A stretch of 64,000 bases of DNA from Zymoseptoria tritici IPO323. Lineage: Eukaryota > Ascomycota > Dothideomycetes > Mycosphaerellales > Mycosphaerellaceae. The DNA is taken from positions 2,852,001 through 2,916,000 of the forward strand of contig NC_018217.1 in NCBI RefSeq assembly GCF_000219625.1. The letters are read 5' to 3'. Shown piece by piece: positions 52,971 to 63,783 of this stretch. Made by a program: the position numbers and the translations under genes. The notes beneath the pieces were generated by a model. It saw nothing but the letters and a program-made list of their open reading frames with translations, did not search any database and was not told the origin of the DNA. The stretch's first letter is position 1. Every line of letters begins with the position of its first letter.

Positions 52971-54108
52971 ATGGGCTTCGGCGACTTCGATCAAATATGC
53001 GAGCGGACACCACTGCCACTATGTCCGCTCGTAGGACCTCTATCGCCCATCTCCGGCCGCCACAGCATTCAGGCGAATTGCTACTCAAGAACGGTCGAGT
53101 TGGCGAACACAATCATCTTCCAGGGCGCGGCGAGTTTCGCTCATATCCTGGCGCTTGTGATGCTGGTCATTATGATCATCCACGTACGGAGTAAATTCAC
53201 AGCAGTTGGTGAGTAGACAGAGGATCGCAGAACCCCGCTGGTTGGAAGAACCAGATCTGTCAAGGGTGTAAGGATCCGCTAACATGGCTCCCATGCACAG
53301 GCCGCAAGGAAATCACCTCGTTCTTCTACGCATACACCCTCCTCACCATGTGCTCGCTCATCGTCGACGCCGGCGTCGTACCACCCTCGAGCGGCACCTA
53401 CCCATACTTCGTCGCCGTGCAATGCGGCCTGACCTCGGCGACCTGCATTTGCCTGATGATCAACGGATTCGTCGGATTCCAATTATACGAAGACGGGACA
53501 AAGTTATCAGTCTGGCTGCTACGGACGAGCAGCGTGGCAATGTTCGCGATCTCGTTCATCGTATCGCTCATGACATTCAAGGGCTGGGCGGGATTGGGAC
53601 CGGAGAACACCATCGGGCTGTTCGTGGTGGTATATCTCTTCAGTGCGGTTTTCCTGGCTGTGTACGTGGTCATGCAGGTTCTGCTGGTCATTGGAACATT
53701 GCAGGAGCGCTGGCCGCTGTGGCACATCACATTCGGTGTGTTGTCTCTTGTGCTGAGCCAGGTTATCCTGTACGCTTTCAGCGAGGTCATTTGCACGAAT
53801 GTGGAGCACTACGTTGATGGGCTGTTCTTCGCGACGCTGCTCAATTTGTTGGCAGTTATGATGGTCTACAAGGTGAGTTGAGGCGGAGAATTGCTCATAT
53901 TGAACGCGCGCTGACAACTTCGCAGTACTGGGACAGCATCACGAGGGAAGACTTGGAGTTCTCAGTTGGAGCAAAACAGAACAACTGGGAAGTCAAGGAT
54001 CATGCTCCTCTCTACGAGGATGAGAGCAGGAATACGTTGTACGGCGGGAACCACAACGATAGCGGCACATTATACCAACCTGGATATCGCGCCTCGTACG
54101 GGTACTAA
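52971..54108 (+). CDS. CHS7: chitin synthase export chaperone CHS7
   Basis: ER membrane chaperone needed for exit of chitin synthase (Chs3 type) to the cell surface. Three exons: 52971-53208, 53301-53872 and 53926-54108; introns of 92 and 53 nt. Total 993 nt, 330 aa. It begins MGFGDFDQICERTPLPLCPL, the family's Cys-containing start. Seven hydrophobic segments follow, including IIFQGAASFAHILALVMLVIMIIHV, FFYAYTLLTMCSLIVDAG, GLTSATCICLMINGFVGFQL, SVAMFAISFIVSLMTF, TIGLFVVVYLFSAVFLAVY, WHITFGVLSLVLSQVILYAF and FFATLLNLLAVMMVYKYWDS. The last exon adds the family tail SITREDLEFSVG and an acidic/Tyr-rich end. Length is normal. Confidence 0.96.
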
Positions 54109-54642
54109 CCAACAGCGTCGCGGTTGTTCGTTCTTATTCATGATTTCGAATTTATGCATAGCGTGGGAGATGGGATGTAACACACAGAAAGGAAACAGGC
54201 GAAACCAGTGTTTTGATAGTCAACAGTTAACGGCATAATGAATGAGCCTGTGAAGAACAGGCTGCTCTGAGAACAACATGTCTGCTGTGTTATACCGATT
54301 TACAGCGAGGTGGACATGCACTACAATGGCCAGACTACTGTCCATGTTCTGCTAACTTGTATGTACGTGTCGCGCTAAGTTACGTATACATGCCCTAATA
54401 ACGTACCTGTACCATGGCCGAACAAGATATCTGTACGTGGCCCAACAACGTACCGGTGCATGTCCTGTAGCGTAGCCTGAACGCTGACCTGAACGCTGAC
54501 CTGTACGCTGACGTTGGGTGTCCTTTGCAGCTACCGACAAGCTTCAATTGCTGTCTTGCTATGCTACAGATGCGTCCATATTGTTTATCATGGACTTCTC
54601 TTTTTACACATTAATGGTCAATGTACACGAGGACTCTCCCCT
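54109..54642. other. convergent 3' region with GTAC-rich low-complexity sequence
   Basis: 534 bp between the CHS7 stop and the GPI12 stop. From about 54355 to 54515 the sequence is rich in GTAC/TACG steps and ends in a short tandem repeat. No gene seen. Confidence 0.55.
54476..54511. repeat. three tandem 12-bp units
   Basis: CCTGAACGCTGA at 54476-54487 and 54488-54499, then CCTGTACGCTGA at 54500-54511. Confidence 0.9.
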
Positions 54643-55485
54643 CTAAAACCCCTTCTGCTTCGCCAAATCATTAATGACCATGTACCTCGACAACCCAATC
54701 CACCCCCATCGAAACCACCTCATCTGACTCTTATGCGCCGTAACCATCGCCCTCTGCGCCGTAAACACACCCCCAGGCAGACTCACCGTCAACAACGGCG
54801 TCGGAAACTCCCCTTTCTCCTTCCTCCTCCCAATACTCAACGCCACCGTCACCACCGAGTCAAACACACTCATATACTTCCTCACCGTCCCCGTCGTTCG
54901 CAGCGTATACAACTTCGTCGGCGAGTCCCAGCCTCGATGTCGCTGCATGAGTGTTTCCAAAAACGCCTTCGCTCCGTGGTAGAGGGAGATGTGATTCGGA
55001 TGTCCCGACACTCCGCCCGTGTCGAACGTGATCAACACATCCACCCCTGCCGTCGGCGCTTCCGTCGATGGTGTTGAAGTGGCTTTCGGCGCAAAGTACT
55101 TCATCAACATCCCCGCGATCAATTTCGCATCCCACTTGGCCGTCATCGAGTCCGGGAATTGCGCCGGGTCGTCTACGACCACCACATGCTCCGCACTCCT
55201 CAGTCCCAACAACAGCGCTGATTTCCGGAGTTCGTCGACGCGGATGTGTCCCAATCCGTCGGCGTCGCCGGAGGAGAGACAGAGGATTACGACCGTGTTG
55301 CCTAGGTCGGGGCGGGTCAGGGAGAGTAAGGTTGGGCCGAAGAACATCGCTTCATCGTCGGGGTGGGCGATGAGGAGACAGATTCGTTTGTTGGTTAGGG
55401 TGGGGAAGGAGCGGGTCATGTAGGATGTGAAGAGCCAGAGGACGAGGAGTAGAATTGGGAATTGGAGGGTTGTGAGGAGGTTCAT
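54643..55485 (-). CDS. GPI12: N-acetylglucosaminylphosphatidylinositol de-N-acetylase (PIG-L/GPI12)
   Basis: Second step of GPI-anchor synthesis, on the cytosolic face of the ER. Single exon, 280 aa with the start at 55485; the longer open frame upstream is not family-like. An N-terminal membrane anchor (LQFPILLLVLWLFTSYM) is followed by the zinc motif ICLLIAHPDDEAMFF, with AHPDDE the PIG-L signature. TVVILCLSSGDADGLG and RVDELRKSALLLGL come next, then the second metal motif DTGGVSGHPNHISLYHG. It ends RWFRWGWIGLSRYMVINDLAKQ. Length and motifs match fungal Gpi12. Confidence 0.96.
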   Translation of the reverse strand: MNLLTTLQFPILLLVLWLFTSYMTRSFPTLTNKRICLLIAHPDDEAMFFGPTLLSLTRPDLGNTVVILCLSSGDADGLGHIRVDELRKSALLLGLRSAEHVVVVDDPAQFPDSMTAKWDAKLIAGMLMKYFAPKATSTPSTEAPTAGVDVLITFDTGGVSGHPNHISLYHGAKAFLETLMQRHRGWDSPTKLYTLRTTGTVRKYMSVFDSVVTVALSIGRRKEKGEFPTPLLTVSLPGGVFTAQRAMVTAHKSQMRWFRWGWIGLSRYMVINDLAKQKGF

Positions 55486-56525
55486 TTTGGTGGTCGGGAT
55501 GGTGAGGTTTGCTCTCGAGTGATTGTTATTGCGCGGCGCTGTTTGCCATTGAGTCCTTCTGACGTTCCTCGTCCAGTGTTTTTTGGTTTGAGTCTTGTTG
55601 ATCTCGATGAAGAGGTGAGGTGGACGTTTGGAGACTGTGGAGGGTTGTTCGGCAGGGAAAGGTCGGAGAGTTGGCGAGTGTCCGCACAAACACGCCCGTG
55701 CACTTTCAAAAGCTTCCAGGATCCAGGATGTCATCAACCACGCAGCCTTACCTGACTTCCTCCACCACATCGACACCATGCGTTCGGAAGAAGACCGATT
55801 CCAGTCTCCGCCTCATTGCTGTACAAAAACGTGCGAGCATCAAGAACCTAAGCTCGTCGCTTCGCATACACTCGGCTGGCCTTGAGTCATTCCAGCCAGA
55901 GCAAATCGCCCGGGCCAGCCGGTCCTTCCCCGAATCGAAGCGCTGTTCAGCCACGGAGACCGTGATTGATCACGGCGACGGTGATGAGCTGAACTTCACG
56001 ACCTGAGACCGTGTCTCGAAGTGAGGCTGAGGTTGTCAGTGGTCGTAACGAGCTGTATGGGCAGCGCGAGCACCCTCGGACCCTCGACAGCGGAGCCTGA
56101 GACTGAGACCGCGGAGAGGGCCTCGAAGTGGAATGGCCTGCATAGAAGCACTATACCAACGCAACTCGCGTAGTGGAGGAAACGACTCTTTCCACCAATG
56201 TCGCAGCTATACAGCAATTCGGTCATTTATCCGATACACCGCTGATTTAACCGTATAGTGCACCTTCCTTTCGAGGCGACGATCCAACCACGTTTGCGTA
56301 CTAGCAAGGGTAACGAGACCCCACCTATACGTAGAGGCGACCCGTTTGAAACAAGACTGGAGTACTATCCCAAGCGACGGGTCACGCGAAGGTCGAATAG
56401 GCTGTATACTCCAGTCGACATGCCCGCGAAACTTGTGAAGCATAAGTACAGCCTCGTCTCCCCTGGTCTTCACTCTGCACAGTTCTTCTCAACCCATTTT
56501 CACTACTCCCCACCCAAACATCAAC
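55486..56525. other. 1.04-kb intergenic region between GPI12 and GH62 genes
   Basis: Divergent promoters for GPI12 (minus) and the arabinofuranosidase (plus). A 16-bp palindrome with 7-bp arms CCGTGAT/ATCACGG lies at 55960-55975. No coding sequence that I trust. Confidence 0.5.
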
Positions 56526-57491
56526 ATGAAGTTTGCCGAGACCATCATCCTCTTCGCTACCTCCCTCTCCTCCGTCACAGCCCAATGCCGCCTTCCCACA
56601 ACCTACAAATGGACTTCGACCGGTGCCCTGGCCCAACCCAAGGTTAACGGCGCGGTCGCCCTCAAAGACTTCACCGCCGTGCCCTACAATGGACAATACC
56701 TCGTCTACGCCTCCACCGGTAGCGCATCAGGCACCTACAGCTCCATGATGTTCGCTCCCAGCTCCCTTCAAAACCTCGGCTCTGCCGCTCAGACCGCCAC
56801 TCCCTTCTCCGCCGTAGCTCCGACCCTATTCTTCTTCGCCCCCAAAAACATATGGGTTCTCGCCTACCAGTGGGGCGCCACGGCCTTCCGCTACCGCACC
56901 TCGACCAACCCCTCCAACGTCAACGGCTGGTCCGCCGACCAAGCCCTCTTCTCGGGTTCCATCACGGGATCCGACACGGGCCCCATCGACCAGACTCTCA
57001 TCGGCGACGCCAGTAACATGTACCTCTTCTTCGCCGGCGACAACGGCAAGATCTACCGCTCCAGCATGCCCAAGGCCAACTTCCCGGGCTCCTTCGGCTC
57101 GGCATCCACGGTCATCATGTCCGACACGCGGAACAATCTCTTCGAGGCCGTGCAGGTCTACACCCTCGGCGGTTCGAACCGCTACCTCATGATCGTCGAG
57201 GCGATCGGGTCGCAGGGACGGTTCTTCCGCTCCTTCACGGCGACGAGCTTGAGTGGCAGCTGGACTCCTCAGGCGGCGACGGAGAGCAACTCTTTCGCCG
57301 GCAAGGCCAACACGGGTGTGTCGTGGACGAATGATATCAGTCATGGAGATGTGATTCGCAGCACGGCGGATGAGACGATGAAGATTGATGATTGCAAATT
57401 GCAGGTGTTGTATCAGGGACGGAGCCCGACGAGCGGAGGGGATTACAATGCGTTGCCATATAGGCCTGCGCTTCTTACTCTGCAGCAGTAG
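56526..57491 (+). CDS. secreted GH62 alpha-L-arabinofuranosidase
   Basis: Removes arabinose side chains from arabinoxylan in plant cell walls. Single exon, 321 aa. Signal peptide 1-19 ([17 protein letters not shown]), then [19 protein letters not shown], the GH62 start. The five-bladed propeller carries the catalytic acids in [11 protein letters not shown] (D48), [12 protein letters not shown] (D155) and [12 protein letters not shown] (E207). SDQALFSG-like sequence ([14 protein letters not shown]) and SHGDVIRS near the end are also typical. No carbohydrate-binding module is attached. Third positions are strongly C-biased. It points to a plant-associated or litter-degrading lifestyle. Confidence 0.96.
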   Translation: MKFAETIILFATSLSSVTAQCRLPTTYKWTSTGALAQPKVNGAVALKDFTAVPYNGQYLVYASTGSASGTYSSMMFAPSSLQNLGSAAQTATPFSAVAPTLFFFAPKNIWVLAYQWGATAFRYRTSTNPSNVNGWSADQALFSGSITGSDTGPIDQTLIGDASNMYLFFAGDNGKIYRSSMPKANFPGSFGSASTVIMSDTRNNLFEAVQVYTLGGSNRYLMIVEAIGSQGRFFRSFTATSLSGSWTPQAATESNSFAGKANTGVSWTNDISHGDVIRSTADETMKIDDCKLQVLYQGRSPTSGGDYNALPYRPALLTLQQ

Positions 57492-58038
57492 GATTGTATG
57501 TGGCCCGCCGGTGGTGGTGGTGGTATCGAGGGGAGTCCTCGAGGTGTTGATGTAGCACATGACTTTAGTACGACAATTCTATGCCTTGAGCGCAAGACCG
57601 CAACCACCATGTCCATGTGTTCTGGTGTCAGCAGACTTCGACTAACTTGTCTCTTGGCGAAGTATATCACAGAGCTGCGACGGCGCGACTGCCGGGGCGA
57701 GTGTAAACCTTCCGTGTCGTTTAATTACTCGAGAGAAACTCTTGTCCTGTGCCGGAGCCTCACTGCGTCTTGCTTCTGCTGTGGTATCTTCTTGTGTCGC
57801 TGTACGAGGCGCAGATCCAGGACTCAACGCGGCCAGCTTCTGGACATGTATAGAATCAGACTCGCAAACTCAGTCGTGAACAAGTTCAACCACTCGCCGA
57901 GCCATCGAATGCCGCCATGCACAAGCCCAATTCCACTCCCATCGAAGTCTCATCGCCAACCTTCCGCCAAAACCCCATCATCCCCCATCGTCAAATCGTG
58001 AAGTCATCAGTCATCAACCTCTCTCCAGAGAATGCCTC
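57492..58038. other. convergent intergenic region
   Basis: 547 bp between the GH62 stop and the NAD kinase stop. Only short unsupported frames. Confidence 0.55.
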
Positions 58039-59762
58039 TCACTCTTGCGCCTCCTCCTCCTTCTTCCCCTTGTTCTGCCCCTCTTCACCCTCTGTATCAA
58101 AAGCCTTCTGTCGTTGTCGATTATTCCAGTTCAGCGTGCGGGAAATACTATCCACCCAGTCCTCGTTTCTTCGATCCAGCGGCAGAACACTCGGAAAGGG
58201 GAAGCGACTGGCGGAGATTGTGACGTAGTCGCCTGGTTTTAATTCAGATCTGTTGAATCATGGTCAGTCACTTGTAGACTCCTACTATCGAGCGATTTCA
58301 ACATACCTCTCCTTTCCATCGAAACTTGCCCAACAGCTTGCACGCGCATCATACGGTACACCAATCCGCAATACTATTGTATCGGGCAGGATGATCGGAC
58401 GGAAGCTGAGAGTATGCGGTGCAATGGCCGTCACGAGGATGACAGGATTGTCCGGATGACACAGACTCCCTCCCGCAGCAAGATTATACGCCGTCGATCC
58501 AGTAGGCGTTGCGACACAAATTCCGTCAGCTTGGACGGTCGTGAAATGCTCCTCATCGCCGAAGACTTCAATACTGGACATGGTAGGGTTAGGACCACGG
58601 TCGATGACGATGTCGTTGAGAATGTTGTTGCTGCCCGCCGGACGGTGAGTGTTGACATCGTCTGAGCCGTCGCCGATGAGTTCGTCGACCATGTCGCGGG
58701 ATGACTGTTCCTCCTCATCATCTCTAGGAACTGATCGCATTATCGTCGCTTCGAACCGTAAGCGAAGGGAGACGGTTATGCCTTCCTTGAACGCTCGAGT
58801 TAGGATGGAGGAATATTCGCCATAATCGAATTTGGTGAGAAACCCGAGGGATCCCAGAGCGAATGACATGACTGGCGGTACAACACGCTGAAATAGCCAG
58901 GCGGAGTACAACACTGTTCCGTCGCCTCCCAAGGCGAGACAAATGTCGAATTGATGAGGCTTCTTCGCGCACAGCTCATTGGTCCAGTACTTCAGACGAG
59001 ACTCGTAGGAGGAATCTTTGGCGGTCAAGGAAGCGGCGTCAAAGGATTTGCTGGTTTTCATCGTGTGCTCCACCCACACGATATATGTCTTGCCCTCGGA
59101 ATTGCGTTGTTGAAGTAGCCACTCGGCAACATCTCTTGTCTTCTTGATGAGGTTCTGGTCGTGGGCTTTCGTAAGCAGGAAGATGTTCCGCACATCTAGC
59201 ATCAGTCTTATTCGGCCCATCTTCTTTGACATTTCCCGGATACCATTCCTCATGTCCGACAGCTGCTTTTTCGTGAGGAGGCGGGATTGGGTGTGTGTGC
59301 CTCCATCGGGTGTTTGCGTTCCACTGTCTTCGCCATCTGCTGGTTTGTACATGTCTTCCGGTATCATGTTCCCTCCTCCTGATCGCATCTTCGATTCCAG
59401 AAGAGAGTGTATTACACATTGTGATGCTTTCCGGTGGTGGGGTCGTTGGGAGTGGTCGTCTGTGCGTGAGGCTCGTCGTCGGTTGTGGTTTTGCTTGTCG
59501 AAGATGACCTCGAGTGGTTCGGACATGCCTTCCGAGTCGCTGGCTACAAGTGCTCCGCCGTCCTGGTATCATGCACCGTCAGCGAGGACGCATGGGTGTC
59601 AAGATTCCCTCCCATTACCTCTTGATCCGCAAAGCCATTGCCAGCCTCTGTTTCCTCCGACTCGGGCATCTCCGCGTCTTTGTCGGTACTGGGTTTCGAT
59701 ATGCGTCTCTTCACTCCATCCAGCATACGAACGACAGGATTTGGCCGAGAAGGTGAGGACAT
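58039..59762 (-). CDS. NAD(+)/NADH kinase (Utr1/Yef1 type)
   Basis: ATP-dependent phosphorylation of NAD to NADP. Three exons: 59762-59619, 59562-58307 and 58249-58039; introns of 56 and 57 nt. Total 1611 nt, 536 aa. Exon 1 encodes MSSPSRPNPVVRMLDGVKRR and is joined by a GTAATG donor and CTGAC branch to DGGALVASDSEG. The ATG at 59526 (MSEPLEV) is therefore internal. Kinase signatures: ICLALGGDGTVLYSAW (GGDGT at 260-264), FALGSLGFLTKF, and the NAD-binding ADGICVATPTGSTAYNLAAGG. The final exon supplies RSELKPGDYVTISASRFPFP and a Lys/Glu-rich tail. No mitochondrial presequence is evident, so a cytosolic form is likely. It is divergent from LAS1. Confidence 0.94.
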
Positions 59763-60244
59763 GATGTATTGCGACGGTGTGACGTTGTGAAGTCCGGGGA
59801 CTTGATGAAGCATCGTACACGCTAGTACCATGCTAGCGTCTTGCGCGCGTAGAGTTGGATGAACCACGCCACGCTAGCACCGTGCTAGCGTGCTGCGTAC
59901 AATTGGGATTCTAGCCGGGGATTCTTTTTCTTTCGCAGGGCATATTGTCTTTGCGATCACATGCGAATAATCCTCAAGTTATTACCAAGATCTCACAAAA
60001 GAACACACGTCTCGTCGAAGACAGGAGATCTGACCGACGAGCATACATTTCTCCAGGGACAACGGAGCGTCCAACACAAGACCGCATTCGCTCTTCAAAC
60101 CACTGGCCAAACGGACGACAATTCAAACATCGCCTTGGCCAAGCTTACTACTGAGGAGAGACATACAGTCTGGTCAGAATCACATCGCCGGACAGGTTTG
60201 AGTGTCCCGGAGCAAGAAGAGAACCTTGAGTTCTGGTTGCAATC
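59763..60244. promoter_or_regulatory. 482-bp divergent promoter region (NAD kinase / LAS1) with paired palindromes
   Basis: Two related 23-bp palindromes lie here on the NAD kinase side. The first (59818-59840) is imperfect; the second (59870-59892) has perfect 11-bp arms CACGCTAGCAC and GTGCTAGCGTG around a central C. Their centres are 52 bp apart. This arrangement is what a dimeric transcription factor site could look like. Confidence 0.6.
59870..59892. repeat. perfect inverted repeat, 11-bp arms
   Basis: CACGCTAGCAC, central C, GTGCTAGCGTG. A diverged copy with two mismatched arm positions is at 59818-59840 (CACGCTAGTAC, C, ATGCTAGCGTC). Confidence 0.92.
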
Positions 60245-61646
60245 ATGTCCACCCAATACACCACCGTCCCCTGGACTTCTCCCTCCGCCCTCCTCGCCCT
60301 CCGCTCCGACCTCTTCTCCCCCTCCACGCCCTCCACCCTCCCCCGCGCCCTCTCCCTAATCCAAGCCTGGAAACTCCGCAACTCCAACCTCCCCCACGCC
60401 ATCGAATCCACCTACCTCCTCCTCTCCGCCCAACACCACCACGCCCAACTCCTACAATCCCATCAACCTCCTCCCTCCTCCCCAGCCCTTCCATCCCCCT
60501 CCTCACCACCACCTCAACTCCACGCTCAAGTCCAACTAGACCCCATCACAGCGCTAGCGATACGAGCCCTCTACACCCAATCCTTCACCCGGTTCATCAC
60601 CGGTTTCTGCGACATTTCCCGCAATCGCGCCCGCCTGCTCAATCCGCCTAGTATGGCGGAAGTCGCGGCGAAAATCGGACTGCCGCCGGAGTTTGTGGAT
60701 GTGAGACATGAGGCGACGCATGAGGATTTACCCGGGTTGGGGAGGTTGGTGAGGGTTACGGAGGAGGGGTTGAGGTGGTTGTGGGGGAGTTATTGGAGTA
60801 AGCTTGGCGGGGATGAGGGGGAGGAGGCGGGTGAGGACGAGGGTGGGGAGCGATTGGAGCAGGTTTTGAAGGCGTGGAGGAGGGGGAGGGTGGAGGCGTT
60901 GAAGAAAGGTGGTGAGGGAGATGTGGCTAGTACAGCGAGGGAGTTGAGGAGGTGGAGTGGGGAGGCGATTGCGGAAGCATTGGTTGGTGGGAAGATGATT
61001 TGGCCGTCAAGACGAGAGTATGTGCCTCTCCCTTTCATCCTCGAATCTCTCAACATTTGCTAACTACCTTCCCCGTCACAGCATTCGATCCTCCCTCAAT
61101 GGAGCCTTCACCCTCTGGCAGCCTCTCCTAACCACTCTTTCCACAACTCACCCATCCTTCCTCAAATCCGTCATCTCCACCGTCCAATCATCCATCAACA
61201 GCTCTAACCCCACCACCCAATCCTCCTTCGATGCCGACAAGGAAGCTCTCAGTCTATGGCTCCTACACACTCTCAGCGCGCAGACATGGGCGTTAAATCT
61301 CTCCAAAGCCGAGAGGGAAAGTCTGCGGAGTGAGACGATGATGTGGTGTTGTACGAATCCAGGGTATTGGAGTCGGTTTGTCGGGAAGGGGTTGTTGAGA
61401 GATGGTGGGAGGAAGTTTAGGGGTGTGTGGGAGGATATGTTGGAGGCGAGTCGATTGGATGGGGCGCATGAAGGCCACACGGTCCCAGTAATGGAAGCTG
61501 ATGAGGCAGCCGAGCCGGATCCTGAGGTTTTGGAAGATGCGCCTGTAGCGATTGAGGTGAAGCCTGCTGGATCTGGTGGAGGTGTAAAGCGAGGCTGGAG
61601 GAGGATGGCGGTCGCGCCGACGTGTCCGATTGGAGTCGTCCAGTAG
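60245..61646 (+). CDS. LAS1: rRNA-processing endoribonuclease LAS1
   Basis: HEPN nuclease that cleaves ITS2 of pre-rRNA together with Grc3, in 60S maturation. Two exons: 60245-61017 and 61082-61646; intron 64 nt. Total 1338 nt, 445 aa. The N-terminal domain opens with VPWTSPSALLALRSDLFS, then LIQAWKLRNSNLPHAIEST, the family start. The HEPN active motif is VRHEATHEDLP (R154-H155-x3-H159). LVRVTEEGLRWLWGSYW closes the HEPN domain. A Gly/Glu-rich linker follows, then a less conserved helical C-terminus. The gene is GC-rich with many CTC/CCC codons in exon 1. The ribosome-biogenesis theme is shared with RRB1, but the two are not adjacent. Confidence 0.94.
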
Positions 61647-61787
61647 AATGCTTCCTGATACCCATATCGCGTCCTCTTCACGCCTTGCAAAGCTGTGGGT
61701 ATCTCAATCCTTCCGTGAGGCGCTCCCACAACATTCCCTTGCCAAAGCCTTGTATCTCATGCATTCCATGTTTTTGGCACGATCTTC

Positions 61788-62471
61788 TCACCCTCCCCCC
61801 GCCTTGATCGCCTCCTCCCTCTCCACCGCCCTCTGACTAAACCTCAACAAAAAAATCGTCTTCCCCGGCCACATTTCCTCCTTTTCCCCACCCGCCCAAT
61901 GCGCACTAACCCCCTCCATCTCCAACCCCGCCGCATCACAAACCCCCTCAATAATCCCCGCCACAAACGCCGCGCAATTGAGCTGAGAAATCTCCTTTGG
62001 CGTGGAAATATACGTATTCACCACCGGCTCGTTATCCACAATCATATACTCATTCTTCTTGTCATTACTCTGCTCCAACGCGTCCGCCGCCCGGGCGAAC
62101 AGCGCTCTCCACAGGGTGGTATGGATGAATTGCAGCACATCCAGGATTCTCGTCGGACGGGTGATGGTCCGTCCTTGGGAGCGGTGGAGGTGCAAGTCGA
62201 GGAGTTTCAAGCCGAGGGGGTATCCGGCGCGGTTGAGACGGGTTTCGATCTCGGCGACGGAGCCGGAGCGGGTGTGGTGGTAGGTTATTAGGGTGTTGAA
62301 GAGGTGGGCGAAGGTGGAGAGGGAGACTTGGTGGGTGGAGGTGCGGGAGAGGTTGCGGTCGTAGATGGATTTGCGGGAGGGGCCGGGGTAGCGGAGGGTG
62401 GAGGTGAAGGGTGGAGTGGGTTGGAGGGGGGTGGTGGTTAGTGGGAAGGGGGGTGGTGGTGGGGCGGTCAT
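61788..62471 (-). CDS. TRS31: TRAPP complex subunit TRS31 (TRAPPC5, Bet3 family)
   Basis: Core TRAPP subunit in Ypt1 activation and ER-to-Golgi tethering. Single exon, 227 aa with the start at 62471. An upstream in-frame start at 62603 is open but unlikely. A Pro-rich leader (APPPPPFPLTTTPLQPTPPF) precedes the family core: YPGPSRKSIYDRNLSRTST, VSLSTFAHLFNTLITYHHT, RLNRAGYPLGLKLLDLH and TRILDVLQFIHTTLWRALF. The block YMIVDNEPVVNTYISTPKEI and NCAAFVAGIIEGVCDAAGL is the TRAPPC5 signature. It lies convergent with LAS1, 141 bp away. Confidence 0.95.
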   Translation of the reverse strand: MTAPPPPPFPLTTTPLQPTPPFTSTLRYPGPSRKSIYDRNLSRTSTHQVSLSTFAHLFNTLITYHHTRSGSVAEIETRLNRAGYPLGLKLLDLHLHRSQGRTITRPTRILDVLQFIHTTLWRALFARAADALEQSNDKKNEYMIVDNEPVVNTYISTPKEISQLNCAAFVAGIIEGVCDAAGLEMEGVSAHWAGGEKEEMWPGKTIFLLRFSQRAVEREEAIKAGGG

Positions 62472-63783
62472 GTTGGAGATTGGGATGGTTGTGATGTTGG
62501 TGGTGTTGTAGAGGAGATATTCAAGATTGAAGCTGTTGGAGGGTGACGCGAGTCGTATCGCTCGGGCCAGGCCGAGAACGGATGGTCCTTCCACGCCATG
62601 CATGTCCCGCTGGTTTGTTGGCTTTCACATGAAGGCGGGAATAGCAATACCAAATCTCTTAATTACCAAAGGAGTGCTATGAATGCCGACGTTGGTTGTT
62701 CTTCTCTCTCCCTCAGTCAGCAACACATCCAGACCACTGCCGTCACAAATCGTGCCTCAGTCTCCCCACCCCGACCCGAGACCGGAAATCAAGCATTCTC
62801 CCTGCTGCGCAGTCCATCCGACAGCGCACATTCCACGGGAATTGACGGCCAAGTATATCTCCAAGCTGACGAACACACATGCAGCCGAAACACCGTACTT
62901 CTCCCGTTTGCGTGTAATGTCTCGCCGACCTTCCCAATGCGTTCTACTAATGTTTAATGTCGTCCAGTCCAGACTCGTCCAATGCTCGCTTCGAGTCGTG
63001 GTAGGTTCGGCAGCCACACCCCCGGCAGATGCTTTCGTCAGCCAAGCCTGAACTTTGGGCTCTGAAGATCGAGCGATCTGTTCGGCTGTGCTGGATATAT
63101 TGTCGCATACAGCGGGAATGCAGCAATTGACGAGTCTGTGATGACGGTGTGAGATTGGGCTTACATGTGATGCAGTGTACACACAAAGATGTACCGGGAC
63201 ATGCATACAATTGTGGTCGCGTGGCAGAGGCAAATTACGATGCTTGACAGCTGATTGGGATCCGTGCGCTGACATGTGAAGATGTTCGTTCCGCTGTGTG
63301 CGGGGCGGATGAGGGTTGGATTGACGACGACTGACGGGTCCTGGTTTATTGCGACTGCTATTTGCTATTGCGGAACACTCTTCTTCTTCTTCTCCTTCTA
63401 CTTCTTCTTGTACTGTTGCTCTGACTCTCGCTCATACACTCATACACTCACGCTGCTGCTATTGTCTCTCCTCGCCCCGACATTCGCTCCCCAGCCAGCC
63501 CTATTTCCCCGCCTTTGTCTCTAATATCGTTCACGGGTCCTCCGAAAACGGGCGTTGTCCGAGCCGAGCGGTTCGATTTCACATGTCAAGAAATCCGGGC
63601 AGTCGTTGTTCTCGCCCTCTCTCCCTCCGCCTCACTCTGGCGTGAAGACTCCCGTCCTCTTCTGGATGACAACGGCGTGCGTGTTGGACTGAGTTCAAGA
63701 TTCCGTCTCGACTGCTTCTCACGCCTCTCCACCTCAACTCACGTCAACCATCCCATCGGCCACCACGGCATACCATTCAAATC
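62472..63783. other. 1.3-kb intergenic region
   Basis: Between TRS31 and the last gene, on opposite strands, so it carries both promoters. A polypyrimidine stretch (63380-63420, cttcttcttcttctccttc) lies about 370 bp before the last gene's ATG. No supported coding sequence; short frames only. Confidence 0.5.

Noticed and set aside
57165..57185. tRNA-like T-loop sequence GGTTCGAACC
   Set aside because: It lies in frame within the GH62 coding sequence and lacks an acceptor stem and anticodon arm.
58307..59526. NAD kinase start at the ATG at 59526
   Set aside because: The frame continues upstream through DGGALVASDSEG to a good acceptor and joins a first exon beginning MSSPSRP; the ATG at 59526 is internal.
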